Positions 49,996 to 58,087 of a stretch of 64,000 bases of DNA are shown here, in pieces (the stretch's first letter is position 1; every line of letters starts with the position of its first letter). The notes under the pieces were generated by a model. It was given only the letters and a program-made list of their open reading frames with translations, made no database searches and was not told where the DNA came from. The stretch is from RGIG3159 sp034927685 (GTDB lineage Bacteria > Bacillota > Clostridia > Oscillospirales > Oscillospiraceae), in contig JAYFPO010000016.1 of assembly GCA_034927685.1 (NCBI GenBank), forward strand, positions 1 through 64,000, read 5' to 3'. The translations under genes and the position numbers were made by a program.

Positions 49996-51178
49996 GATCC
50001 TCGTCCTCCTTTCCGGCAGCGGGGGCTTTCTTTTTTGCAAATTTTCGTTTTAACCAGCGACCGAGACCGGCCAGATTGAGTTCGTTTTCGCCCATGATGC
50101 CCTTCCGGAAGAACAGCACCACAATCATGATGGCGATGGAAAAGACGACCTTCCGGAAACCTGGACGCAGAATGTTGAGGCCCGGGATGTTGAACTTTTC
50201 CTCGTCGAGGAACCGCAGCCACCACTCGGAGGCGCCGACGAAGATGAAGGCGCTGAGGCAGGAGCCGGTGACCGAGCCGATGCCGCCGATCACGACGATC
50301 AGCAGAATTTCATAGGTCATTGCCACCTTGAACGCCATGGCCTGTACTGTGGTCTGATACATGGCGAGCATGCCGCCCGCGATGCCCGCGAAGAAAGCGC
50401 TGATGACGAAGGAGAGCATCTTATGCTTCGCGAGGTTGATGCCCATGGCCTCCGCCGCAACCTCGTCATCCCGGATGGCCTTGAAGGAGCGGCCATAAGT
50501 AGAATTGATCAGCAGCGTGATGACATAGATGCAAATCGCCACCAGAAAAATCAGCGCGGTGGCCGAGAGGGTTACCACAACCTGTCCGCTGGAATTCGTA
50601 ATGTTAAAATTGTCCAGATTGGTGAACTTGCGGAGCAGATTGGAGCCGTTGGTAATGGGCCCCAGCGCGTCCCACTGGAAGAAGGCGCGGATGATTTCCG
50701 CGAAGCCGAGCGTCGCCACGGCCAGATAGTCGCCGCGGAAGCGGAGCACCGGCAGGCCGATCAGATAGGCGAACAGCGCGGCAAGCAGGCCCGCGGCGAT
50801 CAGGCTCAGAAGCACGCCGACGATCAGCCCGAACACCGGACCAAGCAGGCTGGACAGGCTCTCCACGACGGAGAACCGGATGATACCGCCGTCAAAATAC
50901 TGATAAACCGCGGCGCGGTCGGCGCTCGCAATATTGAGCACGCCGAAGGTGTAGGCGCCGACCAGCATAAAGCCGGCCTGGCCCAGCGAGAAAAGACCGG
51001 TGAAACCGTTCAGCAGGTTCATGGAGACCGCCGCCAGCGCGTAGATCGCGCTTTTTTTCAGCACGGTGAACAGCATGGAGGAGCTGGGCACCACTTGCTC
51101 CAACACAAAGATCAATACGAGCAGCGCCAGAATCACGATCAGATTGGTTTTCTTACTTTTTTCCTGTTTGATCATCAT
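49988..51178 (-). CDS. livM: Branched-chain amino acid ABC transporter permease LivM
   Basis: A 396-residue permease with about ten membrane helices and family segments GFTGLFSLGQAGFMLVGAY, FRGDYLAVATLGFAEIIR, YGRSFKAIRDDEVAAEAMGI (the cytoplasmic EAA-like loop) and AGIAGGMLAMY. A basic, Lys/Ala-rich tail (about residues 370-396) extends it past the usual end. It forms the membrane channel with LivH. The ATG at 51178 follows AAGGGGG; livG starts before its stop codon. Confidence 0.94.
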   Translation of the reverse strand: MMIKQEKSKKTNLIVILALLVLIFVLEQVVPSSSMLFTVLKKSAIYALAAVSMNLLNGFTGLFSLGQAGFMLVGAYTFGVLNIASADRAAVYQYFDGGIIRFSVVESLSSLLGPVFGLIVGVLLSLIAAGLLAALFAYLIGLPVLRFRGDYLAVATLGFAEIIRAFFQWDALGPITNGSNLLRKFTNLDNFNITNSSGQVVVTLSATALIFLVAICIYVITLLINSTYGRSFKAIRDDEVAAEAMGINLAKHKMLSFVISAFFAGIAGGMLAMYQTTVQAMAFKVAMTYEILLIVVIGGIGSVTGSCLSAFIFVGASEWWLRFLDEEKFNIPGLNILRPGFRKVVFSIAIMIVVLFFRKGIMGENELNLAGLGRWLKRKFAKKKAPAAGKEDEDHA

Positions 51179-51187
51179 GGCACCCCC

Positions 51188-52072
51188 TTAAACCTTATCC
51201 GTGGTCTTTTCACCGAACAGGCCGGTGGGCTTAAAGATCAGGATCAGAATCAGCAGAGCAAAGGTGAACGCATCGGAGAAAGTGGTCCAGCCCAGCGCCT
51301 TGATGACATTTTCACAGATGCCGATGATAAACGCACCGATCACCGCGCCCGGGACAGATCCGATGCCGCCGAAGACCGCCGCAACGAATGCCTTGAGGCC
51401 CGGCATGGCGCCCACTGTCGGCGTAACGCCGGTGTAGTTCGTGAAGAACAGCAGAGAGCCGACCGCCGCGAGGAAGGTGCCGATGATGAAGGACGCGGAG
51501 ATGACCGAGTCGATCTTGATTCCCATCAGCAGCGAGGTCTCGAAGTCCTTGGAGACCGCGCGCATTCCCATGCCGACCTTGGTATGGTTGATCAGCAGCA
51601 CCAGCAGTACGATCAGCACAATCGTCAGGATTGGGGTAATGAGCGTGACGCGCTTTGTGGTGGCGCCAAGCACCGTGACCGTGTCGCACAGCCAGGGGAT
51701 GTCCGGGTATTGCTGCGAAAGACCGCCGGTGATATAGAGTGCCACGTTTTGCAGCAGGTAGCTGACACCGATGGCCGAAATCATGACGGACATCCGGGGC
51801 GCGCTCCGCAGCGGCTTGTAGGCCAACCGCTCCACCAAAAAGCCCAGAAGCACCGTTGCAATCAGCATCAACGGGATGGAGAGATAGAAGGGCATGGCCG
51901 TGGACGCATAGACCAAAATCAGTCCGGCCGCCATGAAAATATCGCCATGGGCAAAGTTGATCAGGCGAAGAATGCCGTAGACCATGGTGTATCCGATGGC
52001 GATCAGCGCATACTGACCCCCCACGGAAATGCCCGCCAACAGATAAGGCAGGTTATTTGTGATCCATTGCAT
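51188..52072 (-). CDS. livH: Branched-chain amino acid ABC transporter permease LivH
   Basis: A 294-residue permease with about eight helices. Characteristic blocks are GGQYALIAIGYTMVYGILR, INFAHGDIFMAAGL, LAYKPLRSAPRMSVMISAIG, MGMRAVSKDFETSLLMGI and AAVFGGIGSVPGAVIGAFI. It starts at 52072 with GGAGG upstream, and is separated from the binding-protein gene by 125 bases that contain two hairpins. This gap is the expected place for differential expression within the operon. livM follows 9 bases later. Confidence 0.95.
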   Translation of the reverse strand: MQWITNNLPYLLAGISVGGQYALIAIGYTMVYGILRLINFAHGDIFMAAGLILVYASTAMPFYLSIPLMLIATVLLGFLVERLAYKPLRSAPRMSVMISAIGVSYLLQNVALYITGGLSQQYPDIPWLCDTVTVLGATTKRVTLITPILTIVLIVLLVLLINHTKVGMGMRAVSKDFETSLLMGIKIDSVISASFIIGTFLAAVGSLLFFTNYTGVTPTVGAMPGLKAFVAAVFGGIGSVPGAVIGAFIIGICENVIKALGWTTFSDAFTFALLILILIFKPTGLFGEKTTDKV

Positions 52073-52088
52073 GTGAGATCCTCCATAT

Positions 52089-52170
52089 GCCGCCCGGCAG
52101 CCGTGCCGCCCGGGCGGTCAGATTCTGGAATGCCAAATATGGCATGGCGGAGGCCAGAAAGCCTCCGCCA
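52089..52170 (-). terminator. Attenuating hairpins between livJ and livH
   Basis: Two stems lie in the livJ-livH gap: a perfect 10-bp TGGCGGAGGC (52145-52154) with its complement (52161-52170), and a GC-rich 9-bp stem (52089-52097 with 52110-52118, one G-U). Neither has a T-run on the minus strand. They would favour partial termination or 3'-end protection of livJ mRNA, giving more binding protein than permease. Confidence 0.6.
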
Positions 52171-52197
52171 CAGGGGTTTTGGTTCAGATTAGTTGAG

Positions 52198-53391
52198 TCA
52201 GTTGGAGACCTTCTGTTCGCCGTACAGCTCCCATGCGCCGCTTGTGGTATTCATATGCTTCACAAACGCCGCATCGCGGATAGCGTCTCCGGTCTCATCA
52301 AATTCGATATGGCCGGTAATCCCGTCGTAGCTGACGGAGGGCAGCGCCGTCTTGACAGCGGCCGGATCGGTAGAACCGGCGGCCTTCAAAGCCTCCAGCG
52401 CCACGAAGTAGGCGTCGTAGCCCAGAACGGAGCAGGCTGCGATGGTGGTGTTGCCGCCGTTGTTGGCCAGAGCGGTGGAGTTGTTCTCCATCCACGTTTT
52501 GAAGCTTGTGTCGAATTCGGGATTGCCGCCTTCCACATAGAAGGTGGAGCAGTAGAGGTCCAGATTGGTGCCCTTGGCGGCCCCGGCAATGACGTTAGAG
52601 TCGAAGGTATCGCCCGCCAGAATCGGCATGCCGATGTTCTGCGTAGCAGCCTGCTCCAGGAACAGAGCCGCTGCCTCGACGGAAATCGGGGAGAGGCAGA
52701 TGTCGCAGCCCTCGTTCTTGGCCTTGGTGATGTAAGAGGTGAAGTCGGAGTTGCCATCCTGGAACGTCTCGACGATGCAGGTGCCGCCCAGCTTCTCAAA
52801 GGCCGCCTTGAAGTAGTTGCCGACGCCGACAGAGTAGTCGTCGCCCAGCTTGGTCAGCACATAGGCCTTTTTAGCACTGTACTTTTCAACCGCCAGGTTG
52901 GCGAGGACGGTGCCCTGGAAGGGATCCAGGAAACAGATACGGAAGTAGTGGTCATTTCCCGCCGTGACCTGCGGATTGGTGCAGCTGACACCGATGACAG
53001 GAATGCCGGCGTTGGCAAATACATCGGAGCCGGCAATGGAGACGCCGGAGCCATAGGAGCCGAGCGCGACGCTGACGCCGGCGGAGACCAGGGTCTGGGC
53101 TGCGGAGATGGCTTTGTCGTTGGAGCTTTCATTGTCCACAATCTGAAGCTCGACGTTATAGGTCTTTCCGCCGATCTCAACTGTGGGGGAAACGGAATTC
53201 GCGTACTGGATACCGAGAGTCTCCTGCTTACCGGGGGCACCGTTATCGCCGGAGGCCGGCTCATAGACACCGATGCGGACCGTGTCGCCGCTGGTGGCGG
53301 CCGTCGTGCTCTGGGTTGAACTGCTGCTGCCGCAGGCGCAAAGTCCGACCACCATGCAAAGAACCATTACAATAGCGATGATTTTTTTCAC
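52198..53391 (-). CDS. livJ: Branched-chain amino acid ABC transporter substrate-binding lipoprotein
   Basis: A 397-residue extracellular lipoprotein of the LivJ/LivK (Leu/Ile/Val-binding) family. The signal peptide MKKIIAIVMVLCMVVGLCAC ends in a lipobox with the anchoring cysteine C20, followed by a Ser/Thr-rich linker. The mature part has IGVYEPASGDNGAPGKQETL and the repeated Rossmann-like lobes. The start is GTG at 53391 after CAGGAGG. As first gene of livJHMGF it supplies ligand to the permease. Ligand identity (Leu, Ile, Val or another amino acid) is not readable. Confidence 0.94.
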   Translation of the reverse strand: MKKIIAIVMVLCMVVGLCACGSSSSTQSTTAATSGDTVRIGVYEPASGDNGAPGKQETLGIQYANSVSPTVEIGGKTYNVELQIVDNESSNDKAISAAQTLVSAGVSVALGSYGSGVSIAGSDVFANAGIPVIGVSCTNPQVTAGNDHYFRICFLDPFQGTVLANLAVEKYSAKKAYVLTKLGDDYSVGVGNYFKAAFEKLGGTCIVETFQDGNSDFTSYITKAKNEGCDICLSPISVEAAALFLEQAATQNIGMPILAGDTFDSNVIAGAAKGTNLDLYCSTFYVEGGNPEFDTSFKTWMENNSTALANNGGNTTIAACSVLGYDAYFVALEALKAAGSTDPAAVKTALPSVSYDGITGHIEFDETGDAIRDAAFVKHMNTTSGAWELYGEQKVSN

Positions 53392-53800
53392 GTTTCTTTC
53401 CTCCTGATTTTCGTTTTGCGAAAAAAAGCAAAAGCAACAAGCTTGTTTCTCGCTTCCAAAGCAATTTTATCATATTTCGCTAGACTTCTCCACATATTTT
53501 TATGCACTGCATAAATATTGTTCATGATGATAAAAATGTCCACCAAAAAGCGCACTTTCTTATTTAGAAAAGAACGTCAATTGGCGATTCTGCCAACAGT
53601 CCACGGGTGCCGCGCCGCATCCGCCGGTCCGGAAACACTGCGCTGCCGCGCCCGGACACCGAAATACGGAAATACCCTGCGTCGTATCCCGTGGCATCTT
53701 TTTCCAATGCATATCGCGCGAGCGCACGGTGTTCCGGAAAGGCTATATCATTTCGCGGGATTCCGTTTTTCCAAAAACGAAAAGGTGCCTTTTGTGGGGC
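53392..53800. other. Upstream region of livJ
   Basis: About 410 bases without a supported gene. The minus-strand leader of livJ is AT-rich and holds TATGAT and TAAAAT near 53470 as -10 candidates with no clear -35 box. A plus-strand open frame (53518-53853) has arginine/proline-rich composition, no RBS and no family resemblance, so it is not called. No riboswitch or T-box was recognised. Confidence 0.5.
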
Positions 53801-53833
53801 AAAAAAGCAGCCCCGCCAACTGGGCGGGGCTGC
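53801..53833 (-). terminator. Terminator of the second SHMT gene
   Basis: A perfect 11-bp GC-rich stem (53807-53817 with 53823-53833) is followed on the minus strand by six T (53806-53801). Confidence 0.92.
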
Positions 53834-53869
53834 GCAGAAAGAGACGCTGTTGAGAAAATCGGCAGGCGG

Positions 53870-55144
53870 TTATTCGAAATAGTCCGCGTACTGCGCGTCA
53901 TAGAGCGGGAATTTGGAGATCAGATCGCGCGCGGACGCCTTGCAGCGGTCCAGCGTGGCCTGGTCGTCCGGGTGCTCCGCGACCTCGTTCATGATCTGCG
54001 CGACAATCTCAATGTCGGCCTCGTGGAAGCCGCGCTGGGCGGTGGAGGTCAGGCCGATGCGGACGCCGCTGGTGACATTGGGGGAGGCGGTGTCGCCGGG
54101 GATCATATTTTTGTTGAGGGTGATACCGACGTATTCCAGCGCGTCCTGGAAGGTCTTACCGGAGATGCCCTTGGGACGCAGATCCAGCAGAACGATGTGG
54201 TTCTCCGTACCGCCGGAGACGACGCGGAAGCCCTTTTCAGTCAAAGACTTCGCCAGATACTTGGCGTTTGTGACGACACGGCTCATGATCTCGTGGAATT
54301 CAGGAGTCGCGGCGTATTTAAAGGTGTAAGCTTTGGCCGCCATGGTCTGCAGGTGGATGGAGCTGACGGAACCGGGGAACACGCCGGCGTCCAGTTTCTT
54401 GGCGTACTCCTGCTTGCAGAGGACAAAGCCGCCGCGGGGACCGCAGAGGGTCTTGGCCATGGAGGAGGTGACAAAGTCGGCGTAGGGAACCGGGGAGGGG
54501 ATGACCTTGGCGGCCACCAGGCCGGAGATGTGGGCCATGTCCACCATATATTTGGCGCCGGTTTCTTTCGCAATATTGCCGATGCGCTCGTAGTCGATGA
54601 GCTGGGGATAGGCGCTGCCGCCTGCGATAATGAGCTTGGGTTGTACTTCCTTCGCCTTTGCTTCCAGACCGTCGTAGTCGATCTGCTCGGTCTGATGGTT
54701 CAGGGCGTAGTGCTCAAAATGGAAGAACTTGGACATAAAGTTGGCGGGACTGCCGTGGGTCAGATGGCCGCCGTCGTCCAGGCTCATGCTGAGAATGGTG
54801 TCGCCGGCCGCCATCGTGCCGAGGCGCAGCATGGCGGCATATACGCCGTAGTTGGCCGTGGAGCCGGAATAAGGCTGAATGTTGATGTGGTCGGCGCCGT
54901 AGAGGGCTTGGCCTCGCTCGCAGGCCAGAAGCTCCATCTTGTCGGCAACCTGGGAACCGGCCTGAAACCGTTTGCCGGGGTAGCCCTCGGTTGTCTTGTT
55001 GTTGAACACGCAGCCGGCCAGCTCAAGACATTCAATCGGCGAGGTGCTCTCAGAGGCGATCATTTCGATGTTGTATCTCTGGCGCGTATACTCTTCCCGG
55101 ACAATTTCATAGAGCGCGGGATCGTTTTTCCTGGTTGCTTTCAT
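53870..55144 (-). CDS. glyA: Serine hydroxymethyltransferase family protein with altered active site
   Basis: A 424-residue fold-type I PLP enzyme of the SHMT family, expected to interconvert serine and glycine with THF. Retained are IASESTSP, TEGYPGKRF, GGHLTHGSPANF, VDMAHISGLVAA, the PLP lysine K231 and VTSGVRIG with the carboxylate-binding Arg. Changed are several usual catalytic sites: TTTTHK reads TSSMAK (His before the lysine is Ala), YYGG reads FQAG, QPHSGSQAN reads QPYSGSTAN and the GGQGGP loop reads GSVSSI. It may therefore act on a different hydroxy-amino acid or lack THF dependence. The ATG at 55144 follows CGGAGG. It is monocistronic. Confidence 0.85.
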   Translation of the reverse strand: MKATRKNDPALYEIVREEYTRQRYNIEMIASESTSPIECLELAGCVFNNKTTEGYPGKRFQAGSQVADKMELLACERGQALYGADHINIQPYSGSTANYGVYAAMLRLGTMAAGDTILSMSLDDGGHLTHGSPANFMSKFFHFEHYALNHQTEQIDYDGLEAKAKEVQPKLIIAGGSAYPQLIDYERIGNIAKETGAKYMVDMAHISGLVAAKVIPSPVPYADFVTSSMAKTLCGPRGGFVLCKQEYAKKLDAGVFPGSVSSIHLQTMAAKAYTFKYAATPEFHEIMSRVVTNAKYLAKSLTEKGFRVVSGGTENHIVLLDLRPKGISGKTFQDALEYVGITLNKNMIPGDTASPNVTSGVRIGLTSTAQRGFHEADIEIVAQIMNEVAEHPDDQATLDRCKASARDLISKFPLYDAQYADYFE

Positions 55145-55246
55145 GACAATCCTCCGTTTTTTTGTAGAATTTCCAAATCTGCTGGCTCTATTATTACGCA
55201 TTTTGGCGAAAAAGTCCATCCCGAATTTTGCGCATTCATTTCTTCA

Positions 55247-55450
55247 TCAAGGGTATTTGTTCCCCGCGGTGCGGCGAACAAATACCGCCCCGACAATTTT
55301 TGCACCTTCATTTTGTTTGGAAGCCGTAAGTGAGGCGTTTTGATTTTTAATATGTATTTTTACGCCAACATCGGAGGCGGCCTCCATCTTGAACTTTTCC
55401 ATGGCAGCCTTTGCTTCAGGGATATTGATGGAATTGCTTTTGCTGTTCAT
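55247..55450 (-). CDS. Divergent alpha/beta-type SASP-like spore protein
   Basis: A 67-residue protein whose first half INIPEAKAAMEKFKMEAASD followed by VGV is a clear alpha/beta-type SASP N-terminal helix. The second half, VKIHIKNQNASLTASKQNEG, aligns only loosely with the usual LKxGYNGDLTSxQxGSVGG motif, and the C-terminal MVKxMIE helix is missing. The last codons lie in an inverted repeat (about 55252-55286), suggesting the end was rearranged. The ATG at 55450 follows CGAGGAG. It may be a specialised or decaying spore-coat-DNA protein. It supports a spore-forming host. Confidence 0.65.
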   Translation of the reverse strand: MNSKSNSINIPEAKAAMEKFKMEAASDVGVKIHIKNQNASLTASKQNEGAKIVGAVFVRRTAGNKYP

Positions 55451-55651
55451 ACATACATCTCCTCGTATCGTTTTCTGCGGATCAAAGAAATGAATTTCTA
55501 TGTGCCGCATCACTATCATTTCCCGAAGCCTGTCGGATATGTAAGAATTCAGGGACGGTAATATTTACATGAAACGGATTTACCGCCCGGAAACCGAACT
55601 GCCGCGTTCCAAAAAAGAACCGGTAAAAATGGGAAAAAAGTTGAAAACACA

Positions 55652-55680
55652 TTGACATAGCCTTCAATTCTTGTTAAAAT
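55652..55680 (+). promoter_or_regulatory. Strong promoter of the pot leader RNA
   Basis: TTGACA (55652-55657), exactly 17 bp, then TAAAAT (55675-55680) is close to ideal sigma-A consensus. Transcription would begin near 55687, about 390 bases before potA. Confidence 0.85.
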
Positions 55681-55686
55681 AAGTCG

Positions 55687-56053
55687 TCTCAATTGGAAGA
55701 TACGCGATCGAGTCTCTCCAAAGCAGGATATTCCGACCGCTGCGTGCCGGTGGCAGGCAGCAAAGGCCAGACGGACAGCCGGGTCGAATGCCGAATACCG
55801 CGATGCGGTTGGCAACTTCTGTTGCCTTATTGATTGAGTTAGAAGCTCAAGTTTTATAAGTTGGTAACTATAAACCAGTGCTTAACGGCATACAAACTTG
55901 TGAAATGGTCAATAAGAGTAGTAAAAGTAATCTTTGCTATATAGACTCTAAAAAAACCAGTTTTGAGATCGGCCGGCCTACACCCGCGGGGTAGGCACGG
56001 TGCAGTATGATTTCTCGCAAGTGATACGTATCCGTTCGTATCACTTGTTTTTT
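55687..56053 (+). ncRNA. Long structured RNA: candidate potABCD leader or independent ncRNA
   Basis: About 365 bases from a strong promoter to an intrinsic terminator, with no ORF. Visible hairpins include GCTGCGTGCC with GGCAGGCAGC (about 55752-55775, one mismatch), ACCGCGATGCGGT (near 55798), GGCAACTTCTGTTGCC (near 55811), GTTTATA-type/TATAAAC (about 55852-55876), AGAGT with GACTCT (about 55915-55952) and GCCTAC with GTAGGC (about 55976-55996). It matches none of the RNAs I checked by eye: tmRNA, RNase P, SRP, lysine, cobalamin, T-box. Its position suggests a riboswitch-like leader of the polyamine importer, but a stand-alone RNA is equally possible. Confidence 0.6.
56017..56053 (+). terminator. 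Intrinsic terminator just upstream of potA
   Basis: CAAGTGATACG (56018-56028) pairs perfectly with CGTATCACTTG (56037-56047) and is followed by six T. It lies 25 bases ahead of the potA start, so either potA is controlled by antitermination or it has another promoter that I cannot see. Confidence 0.93.
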
Positions 56054-56078
56054 ATTTTGCCGAGAAAGGACGCGCACG

Positions 56079-57197
56079 ATGCAAAAAATTATTGAGCTGA
56101 GAAATGTTTCCAAAGCCTTTGATGGAGAAGAGGTTTTGGGGGATATTAATCTGGACGTCTACGACAATGAATTTTTGACGCTGCTCGGCCCCTCCGGCTG
56201 CGGCAAGACGACGATTCTCCGTCTGATCGGCGGCTTTGAGACGCCAAACAAGGGCGATGTGCTGTTTCTCGGTGAGAAGATCAACGATGTGCCGCCCTAC
56301 CGGCGCAATATCAACACGGTATTCCAGAAATATGCCCTGTTTCCCCATCTGAACGTCTTTGAGAACGTGGCGTTCCCCCTCCGGGAGAAGAAGGTGCCGA
56401 AGGGCGAAATTAAGGAGCGGGTGCAGGAGATGCTGGCGCTTGTGGCGCTGACTGGGTTTGAGCACCGGAACGTGGTGCGCCTCTCCGGCGGACAGCAGCA
56501 GCGGGTCGCACTCGCGCGCGCGCTCATCAATCACCCCCGCGTGCTGCTGCTGGACGAGCCGCTGGGCGCGCTGGATCTGAAGCTGCGGAAGGACATGCAG
56601 CAGGAACTGAAAAAAATCCAGAAAAAGACCGGCATCACGTTTATTTTTGTCACCCACGACCAGGAGGAGGCCCTCTCCATGTCGGACACCATCGTGGTGA
56701 TGTCCGAGGGGAAAATCCACCAGATCGGCAACCCGACGGATATCTACAACGAGCCGAAGAACGCCTTCGTGGCGGATTTCATTGGGGAGAGCAACATCGT
56801 CGACGGCGTGATGCTGGAGGACCGGAAAGTTACCTTCTCCGGCCATACCTTCGAGTGCGTGGACAGCGGGTTTGGCAAAAAGGAGCCGGTGGACGTGGTG
56901 GTTCGGCCGGAGGACGTGGACATCGTGCCGCGCGAACGGGGAACGCTCCGGGGCACCGTCACCTCCGTCACCTTCATGGGCGTCCACTATGAGATCATTG
57001 TGGACATCGGCGGCTTCAAGTGGATGATTCAGACCACCGATTACTGCGCCGAGGGCTCCGAGATCGGCCTGCATATTGAGCCGGATGCCATTCATATTAT
57101 GAAGAAGTCCGCGTACTCCGATCTTTTCGGCGACTACTCCTCCTACAGCATGGAGATGGATGAGCTGTCCAACGCGGAAAGCGAGGAGACGGAATGA
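56079..57197 (+). CDS. potA: Spermidine/putrescine ABC transporter ATPase PotA
   Basis: A 372-residue ATPase of the polyamine importer. The nucleotide-binding domain has Walker A (GPSGCGKTTILR), Q-loop QKYALFPHLNVFENVAF, signature RLSGGQQQRVALARAL, Walker B (LLLDEPLGALDLKLR) and H-loop VTHDQEEALSMSD. A C-terminal TOBE/regulatory domain (about 240-372) with VVRPEDVDIVPRERGTL follows. An acidic tail rich in Glu and Ser ends the protein. The ATG at 56079 follows AGAAAGGA. It is the first gene of potABCD, each overlapping the next by 4 bases. Confidence 0.95.
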   Translation: MQKIIELRNVSKAFDGEEVLGDINLDVYDNEFLTLLGPSGCGKTTILRLIGGFETPNKGDVLFLGEKINDVPPYRRNINTVFQKYALFPHLNVFENVAFPLREKKVPKGEIKERVQEMLALVALTGFEHRNVVRLSGGQQQRVALARALINHPRVLLLDEPLGALDLKLRKDMQQELKKIQKKTGITFIFVTHDQEEALSMSDTIVVMSEGKIHQIGNPTDIYNEPKNAFVADFIGESNIVDGVMLEDRKVTFSGHTFECVDSGFGKKEPVDVVVRPEDVDIVPRERGTLRGTVTSVTFMGVHYEIIVDIGGFKWMIQTTDYCAEGSEIGLHIEPDAIHIMKKSAYSDLFGDYSSYSMEMDELSNAESEETE

Positions 57198-58087
57198 GGG
57201 GGCGCGAGATCAGGCGGCGCGTTCCCCTGCTGGAGCGGCTGGCGCTGGCGCCCTACTCCGTGTGGGCGGTCCTGTTTATCGTGGTGCCGCTGATCTTTAT
57301 CGCCTATTACGCCTTCACGGACAACGCGTTTGCGTTTACCTTCGACAACATCACGAAGTTTTTCACGGCCACCTCCAACGTCACGGGGGACGACGGCGTG
57401 TCGCGGGAGGTCCGGACGTATCTGGTCATCTTCTGGCGCTCGCTGAAGCTGGCGGTGATCTCCACCGTGGTCTGCCTGCTGATGGGCTATCCCATCGCCT
57501 ATATCATCGCGCGGGCCACGCCCCGGACGCAGAAAACCATGATTACCCTGATTATGGTTCCCATGTGGATGAACTTTTTGATCCGCACCTACGCCTGGAT
57601 GACCATTTTGCAGGACACGGGCCTCATTAACGGCCTGCTGGGCGCGCTGAGGCTGGGGCAGGTGCACATCATCGGCACCGAGGCCGCGGTGGTCATCGGC
57701 ATGGTCTACGACTATCTGCCGTACATGATTCTGCCGATCTACTCGATCATGGCGAAGATGGACGACAAGCTGCTGGAGGCGGCGCGGGACCTCGGCTGCA
57801 ACAACGTGGGCGTTTTGCGGCGGGTCATCTGGCCGCTGAGCCTGCCCGGCGTGATCTCCGGCGTCACCCTGGTGCTGGTGCCGTCCATCAGCACCTTCTA
57901 TATCTCCCAGAAGCTGGGCAACGGCAAGTTTTTCCTGATCGGCGACGCCATTGAAGGGCAGTATGTCGCGAACAATCTGCACTTTGCCGCGGCCATCGCC
58001 TTCATTCTGATGGTCATTTTGCTGGTCTGCATGGCCATTGCCCAGCGTGCTACCAACCAGCGCGTGAATGGAGGTGTGGCCCTGTGA
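57194..58087 (+). CDS. potB: Spermidine/putrescine ABC transporter permease PotB
   Basis: A 297-residue inner-membrane permease with six helices and a cytoplasmic EAA loop (LLEAARDLGCNNVGVLRRVI). Other typical segments are LGYPIAYIIA-like MGYPIAYIIARATPRTQK, MVPMWMNFLIRTYAWM and ISGVTLVLVPSISTFYIS. It pairs with PotC to form the polyamine channel. Start and stop overlap potA and potC as ATGA and GTGA, so all subunits are translated in step. Confidence 0.95.
   Translation: MRGREIRRRVPLLERLALAPYSVWAVLFIVVPLIFIAYYAFTDNAFAFTFDNITKFFTATSNVTGDDGVSREVRTYLVIFWRSLKLAVISTVVCLLMGYPIAYIIARATPRTQKTMITLIMVPMWMNFLIRTYAWMTILQDTGLINGLLGALRLGQVHIIGTEAAVVIGMVYDYLPYMILPIYSIMAKMDDKLLEAARDLGCNNVGVLRRVIWPLSLPGVISGVTLVLVPSISTFYISQKLGNGKFFLIGDAIEGQYVANNLHFAAAIAFILMVILLVCMAIAQRATNQRVNGGVAL

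Noticed and set aside
53518..53853. A 111-codon plus-strand frame upstream of the second SHMT
   Set aside because: Arg/Pro-rich, no ribosome site, and it runs through the SHMT terminator.
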